In this document: piece after piece, positions 34,239-42,555 of the stretch
Layout of the letters: each line of letters opens with the position of its first letter
Numbering within the stretch: the stretch's first letter is position 1
From: Burkholderiales bacterium
GTDB taxonomy: Bacteria; Pseudomonadota; Gammaproteobacteria; Burkholderiales; Ga0077523
DNA: 64,000 nucleotides
Direction: 5' to 3'
Assembly: GCA_019747905.1 (NCBI GenBank)
Contig: JAIEQG010000034.1
Coordinates: forward strand, 62,001 to 126,000
The notes under the pieces: generated by a model
The model's input: the letters and a program-made list of their open reading frames with translations, nothing else
Database searches by the model: none
What the model was told of the DNA's origin: nothing
Position numbers and translations under genes: made by a program

Positions 34239-35510
34239 CTAGGTCTTCAACTTGCGGATGCCCAGGGCGTGCAACACCAGGCGTTCGTACAGCGGCTCGG
34301 ACGTGCCCTTCTTCATCTTGCGGATGAAGTATTTCTCGAAGGCGATCTTGGCAAGATGCACCCATTTGCCCTCGGCGAACCAGTTCACGTTGCGCGGCGG
34401 GATCTGGGGCAACGCCACGAACGCGACGCCGGTATCGCCGAAGTCGGCGAGACACAATGCATTCCAGGTGGCCTTCTGGTCCGGCGCCCTGCCGTCGAGT
34501 TCGGCGCGGATGTTGTGCGCGGTGGCCGTGACCATCGACTCGATCATGTAGCCGGTCTTCGGTGCGCCCGTGGGCACCGGCGTGGGCTCCACCGGCGGAA
34601 TCGCGACGCACACCCCCACCGCATAGACATTGGGATACCTGGGATTGCGCTGATGCTCGTCGATCAGGATGAAGCCGCGCGGATTGGTGAGCCCCTCGAT
34701 GCCGAACACCGCGTCCACACCTTTGAAGGCCGGCAGCATCATCGAATAGGCGAAGGGCAGTTCGTGGGTGCGCTTCTGACCGCCGAGCTCGTCGAATTCC
34801 GTGACGTGCATCCGGCCGCCTTCGACCTTGGTGGTCCTGGCATTGCAGATCCACTTGATGTTGCGCTCGCGCAGTGCCGACTCGAGCAGCGACTTTGAGT
34901 CGCCGACGCCACCGAGGCCCAGGTGACCGATGTAGGGCTCGGCGGTGACGAAGGTCATGGGGACCCGGTCGCGCAGCTTGCGGCGCCGCAGATCGGTATC
35001 CATGATGAAGGCGAACTCGTAGGCCGGTCCGTAGCACGAGGCGCCCTGCACCGCACCCACCACCACCGGTCCAGGCTGGTCCAGGAATTCGTTCCAGGCC
35101 GCCGCCGCGCTCTCGGCGTGATCCACGTGGCAAATCGAGTGCGTGTGGCCTGCGGGCCCGAGGCCCTCCACCTCGTCGAAAGCGAGCTTGGGTCCGGTGG
35201 CGATGACAAGGTAGTCGTAGTCGAGCAGCGTGCCGTCGCCCAGTTCCACCTGATTGCGTTCCGGATGCACCCGCCTGGCACCCGCTCCGGTGAACTCGAT
35301 CCCCTTGCGCGCCAGGTACTCGGCCGCGGGAAACTCGATGTCGCGGCGTTTGCGCCAGTTGACCGCCACCCACGGATTGGACGGCACGAAATGGAACGTG
35401 GGTGCGTTCGACACCACCGTCACACGATCCCCCGGCCGAGCGAGCGCCTTCATTTCATAGGCCATCGGCATGCCGCCGATACCCGCACCGATGATCACCA
35501 CATGTGCCAT
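34239..35510 (-). CDS. Sulfide:quinone oxidoreductase-like flavoprotein
   Basis: A 423-residue FAD protein of the SQR/FccB family. The start at 35510 has GGAGG upstream. The N-terminal dinucleotide motif is VVIIGAGIGGMPMA (4-17), and a second FAD segment is YDYLVIATGP. Three cysteines sit where SQR carries its redox site: Cys127 (SICHVD), Cys159 (GASCYGP) and Cys301 (VGVCVAIPP). The C-terminal region lacks a membrane helix, so attachment would be peripheral. The predicted reaction is sulfide oxidation to sulfane sulfur with quinone reduction, feeding the bc1-cbb3 chain. Lying inside an RND operon is unusual. Flavocytochrome c sulfide dehydrogenase is a less likely alternative, since no FccA or signal peptide is seen. 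Confidence 0.8.
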   Translation of the reverse strand: MAHVVIIGAGIGGMPMAYEMKALARPGDRVTVVSNAPTFHFVPSNPWVAVNWRKRRDIEFPAAEYLARKGIEFTGAGARRVHPERNQVELGDGTLLDYDYLVIATGPKLAFDEVEGLGPAGHTHSICHVDHAESAAAAWNEFLDQPGPVVVGAVQGASCYGPAYEFAFIMDTDLRRRKLRDRVPMTFVTAEPYIGHLGLGGVGDSKSLLESALRERNIKWICNARTTKVEGGRMHVTEFDELGGQKRTHELPFAYSMMLPAFKGVDAVFGIEGLTNPRGFILIDEHQRNPRYPNVYAVGVCVAIPPVEPTPVPTGAPKTGYMIESMVTATAHNIRAELDGRAPDQKATWNALCLADFGDTGVAFVALPQIPPRNVNWFAEGKWVHLAKIAFEKYFIRKMKKGTSEPLYERLVLHALGIRKLKT

Positions 35511-35538
35511 GGCTTTGCCTCCACGCTGTGCGATTGCA

Positions 35539-36603
35539 TCACTTCGTTCGTTGCCGGGCAGCCTCGATGCCGGCGCGTACTGGATCGAGCGCGACTTTCT
35601 CGCCGGGAACGAGCCCGGCCAGCACTTCGATTCCCTGTTCTCCCGCCACGCTGCCGAGTCGCAATTGCCGCAGCAGCACCCGGCCCTGGTCATCGACCAC
35701 ATAGGCGGCGGTCACCTCGCTGCGTCGGATCACGGCCGCGGACGGGACCACCAGCTTGCGTGCACGGCCCGTCGCAAAATGCGCGCGCGCGAACACGCCC
35801 GGGTAGACGTCCCGCAAGTCGCGCGGCAGATCGAGTCGCACACGGGTCGAATGGGTCTCGGCGTCCGCCGACGGCAGTACCGTGATGCCGGTGGCGCTCA
35901 CCCATTTGCCCGTGGATGGAATCTCGATCATCGCCTTCGCCGCCACCCTCACCTCGGCCACCTTGTACTGGGGCAAGGTCGCGACGGCGCGCAGGTCGGT
36001 CGGATCGAATCCCGTCAGCAGCGGTTTGCCGGGCGCGGCCATCTCTCCCAGTTCCACGTGCCGGGCCGATACCACGCCGCTATAGGGTGCGATCACGGTC
36101 GTGTAGCTCTTGGACGTGGCCGCCTGCCCGGCGCCCGCGCGGGCCGTGGCGAGCTGTGCCTCGGCCACCCGGAATGCCGCTTCGGCCTTGTCGAGCGCCG
36201 CCTGGCTGACGAACTTCTGCCGCGCCAGGTCGCGCGTGCGCTCGACGTCCGCGCGTGCATTCTCATAGGCCGCCTGCGCCTGGGCCACCTGGGCTTCGCT
36301 CCCGGCGAGCACCTGGCTCGCTTCGGTCTGATCGATCCGCGCGATGACCTTGCCCTTTTCCACGTAGTCGCCGACGTCGTAGCGCAGTTCGACGATCCTG
36401 CCGGTCACCTGGGCCGACACGGTCGACTGCCGGGTCGCTTCGACGACCGCTTCGGCGGCGTAGGTCAGATCCACTTCGCGGTACTGGACCGTCGCGGTCG
36501 CGAGCGGCACGTCGGCCGCACGAACCCCCGCTGCGACGAACATGGCCGCAGCCAGCGTCACCGCCACGAATCGGATACCGGGTAGTTCGACCTTCATGGT
36601 CAT
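35539..36603 (-). CDS. RND periplasmic adaptor (membrane fusion protein)
   Basis: 354 residues. An N-terminal signal or anchor (about 8-29, ending GVRA) is followed by a beta-barrel/lipoyl half (SAQVTGRIVELRYDVGDYVEKG), a coiled-coil hairpin (about 98-165), the return lipoyl strand (TVIAPYSGVVSARHVELGE) and the membrane-proximal domain. It bridges an RND permease to an outer-membrane channel. It is the first gene of the adaptor-SQR-permease operon, 28 bp before the SQR gene, and is preceded by the GTGAC-N4-GTCAC palindrome. Confidence 0.9.
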   Translation of the reverse strand: MTMKVELPGIRFVAVTLAAAMFVAAGVRAADVPLATATVQYREVDLTYAAEAVVEATRQSTVSAQVTGRIVELRYDVGDYVEKGKVIARIDQTEASQVLAGSEAQVAQAQAAYENARADVERTRDLARQKFVSQAALDKAEAAFRVAEAQLATARAGAGQAATSKSYTTVIAPYSGVVSARHVELGEMAAPGKPLLTGFDPTDLRAVATLPQYKVAEVRVAAKAMIEIPSTGKWVSATGITVLPSADAETHSTRVRLDLPRDLRDVYPGVFARAHFATGRARKLVVPSAAVIRRSEVTAAYVVDDQGRVLLRQLRLGSVAGEQGIEVLAGLVPGEKVALDPVRAGIEAARQRTK

Positions 36604-36659
36604 TGGTCCTCACGGCCGGGGGTCGGCAGGCGTCCCCCGCGTATCAGGTAGACGGCCGC

Positions 36660-36701
36660 ATGGTGCGCGCCATGACCAACGCCCTCAGTGACGTGGGTCA
36701 C
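36660..36701 (-). promoter_or_regulatory. CRP/FNR-type palindrome upstream of the adaptor-SQR-RND operon
   Basis: GTGACGTGGGTCAC (36688-36701) is a perfect GTGAC-N4-GTCAC palindrome, 85 bp before the adaptor start. A weak -10 (CACCAT, 36660-36665) lies 22 nt downstream on the minus strand. The rest of the 152-bp gap between the operon and the preceding 101-residue gene shows no other clear signal. Confidence 0.5.
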
Positions 36702-36755
36702 ATACGGGGCACTCCCGGGCCCCGGTCCACGCTCGAGCCGGCCCCGTGGCCCGGG

Positions 36756-37061
36756 TCAGCCGCAGTGCGCCTGCGGATCCTCGCGCTTCGGACAGCCGGA
36801 CGGGCGCGCGTCGGGCTCCAGCGGACACTGGTTGATCTCGGCCGCGGAGCGCTGGAAGAAGCACGTCAGTGCACTGGAGCCGGCCGCCACGGCCCAGAAA
36901 CCGAAGAAGCCGATGGTGTAGGCCGCAAGTCGGTTCTGGCCCACCGGCCAGCCGAAGAGCGAAAGGTCGATCGGGTCGACGATGGTGAAGAACACGGCGT
37001 TGGCAACGCCGGCGACGATGAATGCCGGCCACAGCACGTGGATGAGGTGCCTCGGGCTCAC
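36756..37061 (-). CDS. Small two-helix membrane protein of unknown function, linked to ccoH
   Basis: 101 residues from the GTG at 37061, 11 bp after the ccoH stop. Two membrane helices (about 10-28 and 45-63) are separated by DPIDLSLFGWPVGQNR. The C-terminal tail has four cysteines (one near the end of helix 2 and three in INQCPLEP, SGCPKRED and AHCG). I do not recognise a named family. Linkage to the cbb3 assembly genes suggests an accessory role, and the Cys-rich tail could bind metal. The GTG start has only a weak ribosome site; no better one is seen. Confidence 0.6.
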   Translation of the reverse strand: MSPRHLIHVLWPAFIVAGVANAVFFTIVDPIDLSLFGWPVGQNRLAAYTIGFFGFWAVAAGSSALTCFFQRSAAEINQCPLEPDARPSGCPKREDPQAHCG

Positions 37062-37072
37062 GGCGGGCGCCC

Positions 37073-37591
37073 TCAGTTCGACGCCGGCTCGAGCCGGACG
37101 GCATTCTGCGCCTCGGGATGCCACGGACCGGCAAGGCGCCACTGGTGCGCGTCGTCTTCGAGCAGCAAGGTCCAGCGACCGGGCTCGATGATGCCGATGC
37201 TGCCTTCATACCAGCCGCCGGCAGCCCGGTCGAGCACCAGGGAGCGATCGAGATCCGCGCGGGTGAAGTGGGCGAGCCGTAGCGTCAATCGTTGCGGCAG
37301 ATCGCCGCCGCTCGCGAGGAAGATGCGGACCGCCTGCCCATCGCCCGAAAACTGGATCTGTGCCGACATCCCGAGGCGCGCCGCCGCCTCGTGCTTGGCG
37401 ATGGTCCGATTGATCGCCAGTCCTTCCTTGTAGTAATCATCGGCCACGAGCCCGTCCTGATGCACGACGGCGATCCAGGCCGTGACGATGCCTGCCACGA
37501 TGGCGGCCGCCGGTCCGGCCATCAGCAGCCAAGGCCACGGCTCGCGATACCAGGGGGTCGACAGCACGGTACTGCTTTTCGGAATCCGCAT
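37073..37591 (-). CDS. ccoH: cbb3 oxidase assembly protein CcoH/FixH
   Basis: 172 residues. AGGAGG lies 8 bases upstream of the start. One membrane helix (about 20-43) is preceded by WYREPWPWLLMAGP and followed by the FixH signature HQDGLVADDYYKEGLAINR; the rest is a periplasmic beta domain. In other bacteria CcoH is a tightly bound assembly/stability subunit of the cbb3 oxidase. It follows ccoG by 32 bp. Confidence 0.92.
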   Translation of the reverse strand: MRIPKSSTVLSTPWYREPWPWLLMAGPAAAIVAGIVTAWIAVVHQDGLVADDYYKEGLAINRTIAKHEAAARLGMSAQIQFSGDGQAVRIFLASGGDLPQRLTLRLAHFTRADLDRSLVLDRAAGGWYEGSIGIIEPGRWTLLLEDDAHQWRLAGPWHPEAQNAVRLEPASN

Positions 37592-37623
37592 GGCACTTGC
37601 CTCCTGGTTCTCGGTCGGCCCGC

Positions 37624-39069
37624 TCACGGCACGATGAACCGCGATTTCTCGACGATGACCACCGGGGTGAGATCCGCGGCGCCTTGCATGCGGCCTTCGA
37701 TCCTGAACTCGATCTCGACCGAGCCGTGGGTGGCGGCATCCGGTCTTGCCTTGATGCGTACCGGCACCATGCGCGATGTGGCCCCGCCCAGTTCCACCGG
37801 ATTGTCCCGGGTCGACAACTCCAGGTCCGGCAGCCCGCTCGCCACGATGGTGAAGCTGCGCGGCGCCTCGTCGGTGTTCATGATCTGCAGTCGGTAGACG
37901 TTCTGCACCGTTCCGTCGCCGGTGTCGGCCGCCATGGCCACCCGGTCGCGGATGACGTCGACCTTGAACGGCGCCCGCTGCCACAGCATCGCTGCCGCCG
38001 CGATCAGCACGATCCAGAGGATGCCCGTGTACAGCAGGACTCGCGGACGCAGCACGCGACGCAGGATCGAAGCCCGATCCTCGTGGTGCTTGACCGCATG
38101 CTCGGTGGAGTAGCGGATCAGGCCGCGCGGATAGCCGACCTTGTCCATTACCTGATTGCAGCCGTCGATGCAGGCGGCACAGCCGATGCATTCGTATTGC
38201 AGCCCGTTGCGGATGTCGATGCCGGTGGGACAGACCTGCACGCAGATGCCGCAATCGACGCAGTCACCGAGTCCGGCGGCCTTGTGATCCGCGCTCTTCG
38301 AGCGCCCACCGCGCGGTTCGCCGCGCTCGCGGTCATAGGTGATCACCAGTGTGTCGGGATCGAACATGACACCCTGGAATCGCGCGTAGGGGCACATGTA
38401 CTTGCACACCTGCTCGCGCATCCAGCCGGCATTGCCGTAAGTCGCGAAACCGTAGAAGAGCATCCAGAATGCCTCCCAGGGTCCCACCGACAACGCCACG
38501 ACATGGCCGAACAGTTCCCGGATCGGCGTGAAGTAGCCGACGAAGGTGAATCCGGTCCACAGCGACAGCGCGATCCACAGCCCGTGCTTGGTGGCCTTCA
38601 GGCGCAGCTTGCGCGCGTTGGTCGCGGTGCGATCGAGCTTCATGCGCGCCAAGCGATCGCCTTCGACCTTGCGCTCGATCCAGAGGAAGATCTCGGTATA
38701 GACGGTCTGGGGACAGGCGTAACCGCACCACAGGCGGCCGGCCACGGCCGTGAACAGGAAGAGCGAGTACGCCGACAGGATCAACAGCACCGTGAGGTAC
38801 ACGATGTCCTGCGGCCACAGCACCAGACCGAAGATGTAGAACTTGCGCGCAGCTATGTCGAACAGCACCGCCTGCCGGCCGTTCCACTGCAGCCACGCGA
38901 GCCCGTAGAACACTGCCTGGGTGAGGAATACGAGCGCCCAGCGGATCGCGGCGAAGTTGCCCGTCACTGCCCGCGGATAGATCTTGCGGCGGATCTCGTA
39001 GAGCGATTGCTCCACGGCGTCCGCCGCTGATCCCGCCGCGTCGCCGGCGGCTCCTACGCGTGTATCCAT
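37624..39069 (-). CDS. ccoG: cbb3 oxidase accessory iron-sulfur protein CcoG
   Basis: 481 residues. Membrane helices include RWALVFLTQAVFYGLAWLQW and later segments. Two ferredoxin-type 4Fe-4S motifs lie in the middle, CVDCGICVQVCP and CIGCAACIDGC. Further Cys pairs occur in CGYACPQTVY and CKYMCPYARFQG. The C-terminal immunoglobulin-like periplasmic domain is present. Family members reduce copper(II) on its way to CcoN. It lies between ccoP and ccoH. Confidence 0.94.
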   Translation of the reverse strand: MDTRVGAAGDAAGSAADAVEQSLYEIRRKIYPRAVTGNFAAIRWALVFLTQAVFYGLAWLQWNGRQAVLFDIAARKFYIFGLVLWPQDIVYLTVLLILSAYSLFLFTAVAGRLWCGYACPQTVYTEIFLWIERKVEGDRLARMKLDRTATNARKLRLKATKHGLWIALSLWTGFTFVGYFTPIRELFGHVVALSVGPWEAFWMLFYGFATYGNAGWMREQVCKYMCPYARFQGVMFDPDTLVITYDRERGEPRGGRSKSADHKAAGLGDCVDCGICVQVCPTGIDIRNGLQYECIGCAACIDGCNQVMDKVGYPRGLIRYSTEHAVKHHEDRASILRRVLRPRVLLYTGILWIVLIAAAAMLWQRAPFKVDVIRDRVAMAADTGDGTVQNVYRLQIMNTDEAPRSFTIVASGLPDLELSTRDNPVELGGATSRMVPVRIKARPDAATHGSVEIEFRIEGRMQGAADLTPVVIVEKSRFIVP

Positions 39070-39130
39070 ATCAGCGGGGCACTGCCAACCTCGAGGCGCT
39101 CAACGCGGAGGTCGCGGGAGAGTGAATGCC

Positions 39131-40042
39131 TCACTGCGATCCCGGTCGATTCGACAGGCCCCAAACGTACGCGGCGAGCATGTGCACCTTCGCCTCACCG
39201 AGAAAGTCCTTCCAGGCCGGCATGTGCCCGTTGCGACCCTTGCTGATCGTCTCGATGATCGTCGTCTCGCCGGTGCCATAGAGCCAGGTGCGATCGGTCA
39301 GGTTCGGCGCGCCCATGGCGGGATTGCCCTTGCCTTCGGCGCCGTGGCAGACCGCGCAATTCTGTCCGAACAAGTCCTTGCCCTTCGCGGCGCGCAAGCC
39401 GTCATGGGTCATGTCCGAGAGCGACAGCACGTAGTGCGCGACGTTCTTGGTGCCCTCTTCACCCAGCGCGGCTCCGAGCGGCGGCATCATGCCGTTGCGC
39501 CCCTCGAGGATCGTGGTCTTGATGGATTGCGGATCACTGCCGTACAGCCAGTCGGCGTCGGTCAGGTTCGGAAATCCGCGGCTGCCCTGCGCGTCGGAGG
39601 CGTGGCACTGCGAACAGTAGTTGAGGTACAGGCGCTGGCCGATCTCGCGCGCGGCCGGGTCCGCGGCGACCTCCTTGAGGTCCATGGCGGCATACTTGTC
39701 GAAGATCGGTCCGAAGCGTTCGGCGGCCTGCTTCTGCTCCTTGTCCCACTGACCCTGCGAAGACCACTTGTAGACTCCGGCGTAGCTCCCCAGCCCGGGG
39801 TACAGCACCACGTAGGCGATGCCGAACACGATGGTGATGTAGAAGAGCCACATCCACCACTTGGGCAACGGATTGTTGTACTCCTCGAGGTCGCCGTCCC
39901 AGACGTGCCCCATGGTCTGGACCGCGCTGCCCGGCACGCGCTTCGACGAGAGCGCCTTCAGGAAAACGGCGCACGCCACGATGCTGGCGATCGTGATGAC
40001 GGCGACGTACACACTCCAGAAATCGTTGTTGAAATCACTCAT
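39131..40042 (-). CDS. ccoP: cbb3-type cytochrome c oxidase subunit III, dihaem cytochrome c CcoP
   Basis: 303 residues. Two membrane helices at the N-terminus (about 11-30 and 61-82) are followed by two cytochrome c domains with CSQCH (143-147) and CAVCH (229-233). The two-helix form with the WDGDLEEYNNPLPKWWMWLF linker is the common betaproteobacterial type. The ATG overlaps the ccoQ stop (ATGA). It takes electrons from soluble cytochrome c or bc1. Confidence 0.96.
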   Translation of the reverse strand: MSDFNNDFWSVYVAVITIASIVACAVFLKALSSKRVPGSAVQTMGHVWDGDLEEYNNPLPKWWMWLFYITIVFGIAYVVLYPGLGSYAGVYKWSSQGQWDKEQKQAAERFGPIFDKYAAMDLKEVAADPAAREIGQRLYLNYCSQCHASDAQGSRGFPNLTDADWLYGSDPQSIKTTILEGRNGMMPPLGAALGEEGTKNVAHYVLSLSDMTHDGLRAAKGKDLFGQNCAVCHGAEGKGNPAMGAPNLTDRTWLYGTGETTIIETISKGRNGHMPAWKDFLGEAKVHMLAAYVWGLSNRPGSQ

Positions 40043-40227
40043 GGTCGGATCCGTCGGGCAGGTTCGTTGCCGGCGCTTGCGCCGTCGTCTTCGTCGAGCA
40101 CCAGGCGCGCGGCTTCCTCGAAGGCGCGCTTGCGTTGTCCGCTCCAGGCCCAGACGACGATGCCGACGAAGAGCACGAAGGACACCGCGGTGATGGCGGC
40201 ACGCAGGTCATTGATGGCGAATTCCAT
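40039..40227 (-). CDS. ccoQ: cbb3 oxidase small subunit CcoQ
   Basis: 62 residues with a single membrane helix (about 10-28, ending in FVGIVVWAW) and a charged C-terminal tail starting SGQRKRAFEEAA. Size and place between ccoO and ccoP identify it. CcoQ stabilises the interaction of CcoP with the CcoNO core. The stop overlaps the ccoP start. Confidence 0.9.
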   Translation of the reverse strand: MEFAINDLRAAITAVSFVLFVGIVVWAWSGQRKRAFEEAARLVLDEDDGASAGNEPARRIRP

Positions 40228-40230
40228 GCA

Positions 40231-40845
40231 TCACCTCACGTTCTTGAGGGCGGTGCCGAGGCCCTGGAGGTACGCTATCAGGGCGTCCTGCTCGGTCTGG
40301 TTCGCCAGTTGCTCCTTGGCACCGGCGATCTCCTCGTCGGTGTAGGGCACACCCACCGCGCGCAGCGCGCGCATCTTCGCCTGAATGCTGCCGGCGTCGG
40401 CCGGCGCTTCGGCGAGCCACGGGTACGCCGGCATGTTCGACTCGGGCACCACGTCCCGCGGGTTGCGAAAGTGCAGGCGGTGCCATTCGTCGCTGTAGCG
40501 ACCGCCGACCCGGTGCAGGTCGGGCCCGGTGCGCTTGCTGCCCCACTGGAACGGATGGTCGTACACGTATTCGCCCGCCACCGAATAGTGGCCGTAGCGC
40601 TCGGTCTCGGCACGGAACGGCCGGATCATCTGCGAGTGGCAGTTGTAGCAGCCTTCGCGGATGTAGATGTCGCGCCCGGCGAGGCGCAGCGGCGAATACG
40701 GCTTGACCCCCGCCACCGGCTCGGTGGTCGACTTCTGGAAGAACAGCGGCACGATTTCCACCAGTCCGCCCACGCTGACGGTGAGCACCACCAGCACGAT
40801 CATCCAGGGGATGTTCTTTTCGATGAACTCGTGATTGAAAGCCAT
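40231..40845 (-). CDS. ccoO: cbb3 oxidase subunit II, monohaem cytochrome c CcoO
   Basis: 204 residues. One N-terminal membrane helix (about 13-35) is followed by a cytochrome c domain with the haem motif CYNCH (66-70) and the distal Met in SNMPAYPWL. It lies 17 bp after ccoN and 3 bp before ccoQ, as in standard ccoNOQP operons. Confidence 0.96.
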   Translation of the reverse strand: MAFNHEFIEKNIPWMIVLVVLTVSVGGLVEIVPLFFQKSTTEPVAGVKPYSPLRLAGRDIYIREGCYNCHSQMIRPFRAETERYGHYSVAGEYVYDHPFQWGSKRTGPDLHRVGGRYSDEWHRLHFRNPRDVVPESNMPAYPWLAEAPADAGSIQAKMRALRAVGVPYTDEEIAGAKEQLANQTEQDALIAYLQGLGTALKNVR

Positions 40846-40862
40846 GGTCGCGTAGTCCTAGG

Positions 40863-42287
40863 TCAGTGCGCGGCGGCCGGTTGCAGGATGGGTGCGTCGA
40901 CGGCCTTGGCGCCGACCACCGTCTTCCACGTGTTCCACGCCATGATGAACATGCCGCTCAGGAACAGGACGCCGCCCGCGAGCCGGATCGCGTAGAACGG
41001 AGCGGTCGCCTTGACGCTTTCGACGAACGTGTAGGTGAGCGTGCCGTCGGCGTTGACCGCCCGCCACATGAGCCCCTGCATCACCCCGGCGATCCACATG
41101 GCGGCGATGTAGAGCACCACGCCGATGGTGGACACCCAGAAATGCACCGTGATCGCCTTCACGCTGTGCATCTCCTCGCGGCCGAACAGCCGCGGGATCA
41201 GGTAGTACAGGCTGCCGATCGAGATCATCGCGACCCAGCCGAGCGCACCCGAGTGCACGTGGCCGATGGTCCAGTCGGTGTAGTGCGACAGCGAGTTCAC
41301 GGTCTTGATCGACATCATCGGGCCCTCGAAGGTGGACATCCCGTAGAACGAGAGCGACGTGATCAGGAACTTGAGTATCGGGTCGGTGCGCAGTTTGTGC
41401 CAGGCGCCCGACAGCGTCATGATGCCGTTGATCATGCCGCCCCACGAAGGTGCGAGCAGGATCAGCGAGAACACCATGCCGAGCGACTGCGCCCAGTCGG
41501 GCAGTGCGGTGTAGTGCAGGTGATGCGGGCCCGCCCACATGTAGGTGAAGATGAGCGCCCAGAAATGCACCACCGAGAGGCGGTACGAATACACCGGCCG
41601 TCCGGCCTGCTTCGGCACGAAGTAGTACATCATCCCCAGAAAGCCCGCGGTGAGGAAGAAACCCACTGCGTTGTGCCCGTACCACCACTGCACCATCGCG
41701 TCCTGCACACCGGAGTAGACCGGGTACGACTTCCAGAATGTGACCGGGATCTCGGCGCTGTTGACCAGATGCAGCAATGCCACCGTGAGGATGAAGCCGC
41801 CGAAGAACCAGTTGGCGACGTAGATGTGCGCCACCTTGCGCTTCGCGATGGTGCCGAAGAAGACGATCGCATAGGAGACCCAGACGAGCGTGATCAGCAC
41901 GTCGATGGGCCATTCGAGCTCCGCGTACTCCTTGCCGCTCGTGTAGCCGAGCGGCAGCGTGATCGCGGCGGCCACGATGACCGCCTGCCAGCCCCAGAAC
42001 GTGAACGCGGCCAGCCTGCCGCAGAAGAGGCGTGCGTGACAGGTGCGCTGGACCACGAAGTACGATGTCGCGAACAGCGCGCACCCGCCGAACGCGAAGA
42101 TGACCGCGTTGGTGTGCAACGGTCGCAATCGCCCGTAGGACAGCCACGGGATGTTGAACGTGAGATCCGGCCACAGCAGCTGCGCCGCGAGCACCACGCC
42201 CACCAGCATGCCGACGATGCCCCACACGACGGTCATGACGGCGAACTGCCGTACCACGCGGTAGTTGTAGGTGGATTCCTGTTGCAT
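40863..42287 (-). CDS. ccoN: cbb3 oxidase catalytic subunit I CcoN
   Basis: 474 residues from the ATG at 42287, which has GGGGAG upstream; a start 27 bases earlier is less likely. Twelve membrane helices and the haem-copper oxidase His ligands are visible ([55 protein letters not shown]). It is a proton-pumping, high-affinity oxygen reductase for low oxygen. An FNR box at the right distance precedes it. The operon continues as ccoO-Q-P-G-H. Confidence 0.97.
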   Translation of the reverse strand: MQQESTYNYRVVRQFAVMTVVWGIVGMLVGVVLAAQLLWPDLTFNIPWLSYGRLRPLHTNAVIFAFGGCALFATSYFVVQRTCHARLFCGRLAAFTFWGWQAVIVAAAITLPLGYTSGKEYAELEWPIDVLITLVWVSYAIVFFGTIAKRKVAHIYVANWFFGGFILTVALLHLVNSAEIPVTFWKSYPVYSGVQDAMVQWWYGHNAVGFFLTAGFLGMMYYFVPKQAGRPVYSYRLSVVHFWALIFTYMWAGPHHLHYTALPDWAQSLGMVFSLILLAPSWGGMINGIMTLSGAWHKLRTDPILKFLITSLSFYGMSTFEGPMMSIKTVNSLSHYTDWTIGHVHSGALGWVAMISIGSLYYLIPRLFGREEMHSVKAITVHFWVSTIGVVLYIAAMWIAGVMQGLMWRAVNADGTLTYTFVESVKATAPFYAIRLAGGVLFLSGMFIMAWNTWKTVVGAKAVDAPILQPAAAH

Positions 42288-42312
42288 CCCTGGCTCCCCG
42301 TTGCGATGCAGC

Positions 42313-42354
42313 ATGGTAGTCAGCCCCGGACTGCGGCCGCTTGACGCAGATCAA
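42313..42354 (-). promoter_or_regulatory. FNR box and -10 of the ccoNOQP operon
   Basis: TTGACGCAGATCAA at 42341-42354 is followed on the minus strand, after exactly 22 nt, by TACCAT (42313-42318). The box centre is therefore at -41.5, the class II position, with a start near 42306 and a 19-nt leader to the ccoN ATG. Confidence 0.8.
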
Positions 42355-42392
42355 GAACGAGAGGCGCGGCGATCAGGGCCTGTCAACAGGCC

Positions 42393-42551
42393 CTACTCCT
42401 TCGAGCCCGGCCGGTCGTCGTCCTGCAGGACCCGGTAGGCCGGCCCCTCGAGATCGTCGAACTGCCCGCTGCGCACCGACCACCAGAACGCCCACCCGAT
42501 CAGCAGCACGAGCACGACGCTCAAGGGAATCAACAGATAGAGGATGTCCAT
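42393..42551 (-). CDS. ccoS: cbb3 oxidase maturation protein CcoS
   Basis: 52 residues. One membrane helix (about 4-25) ends in WAFWWSVRSGQFDDLEGPAYRVL, the strongly conserved CcoS motif. It starts 4 bp after the ccoI stop. CcoS is needed for cofactor insertion into CcoN. Here ccoI-ccoS lie upstream of ccoN rather than at the distal end after ccoH. Confidence 0.93.
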   Translation of the reverse strand: MDILYLLIPLSVVLVLLIGWAFWWSVRSGQFDDLEGPAYRVLQDDDRPGSKE

Positions 42552-42555
42552 GGCG

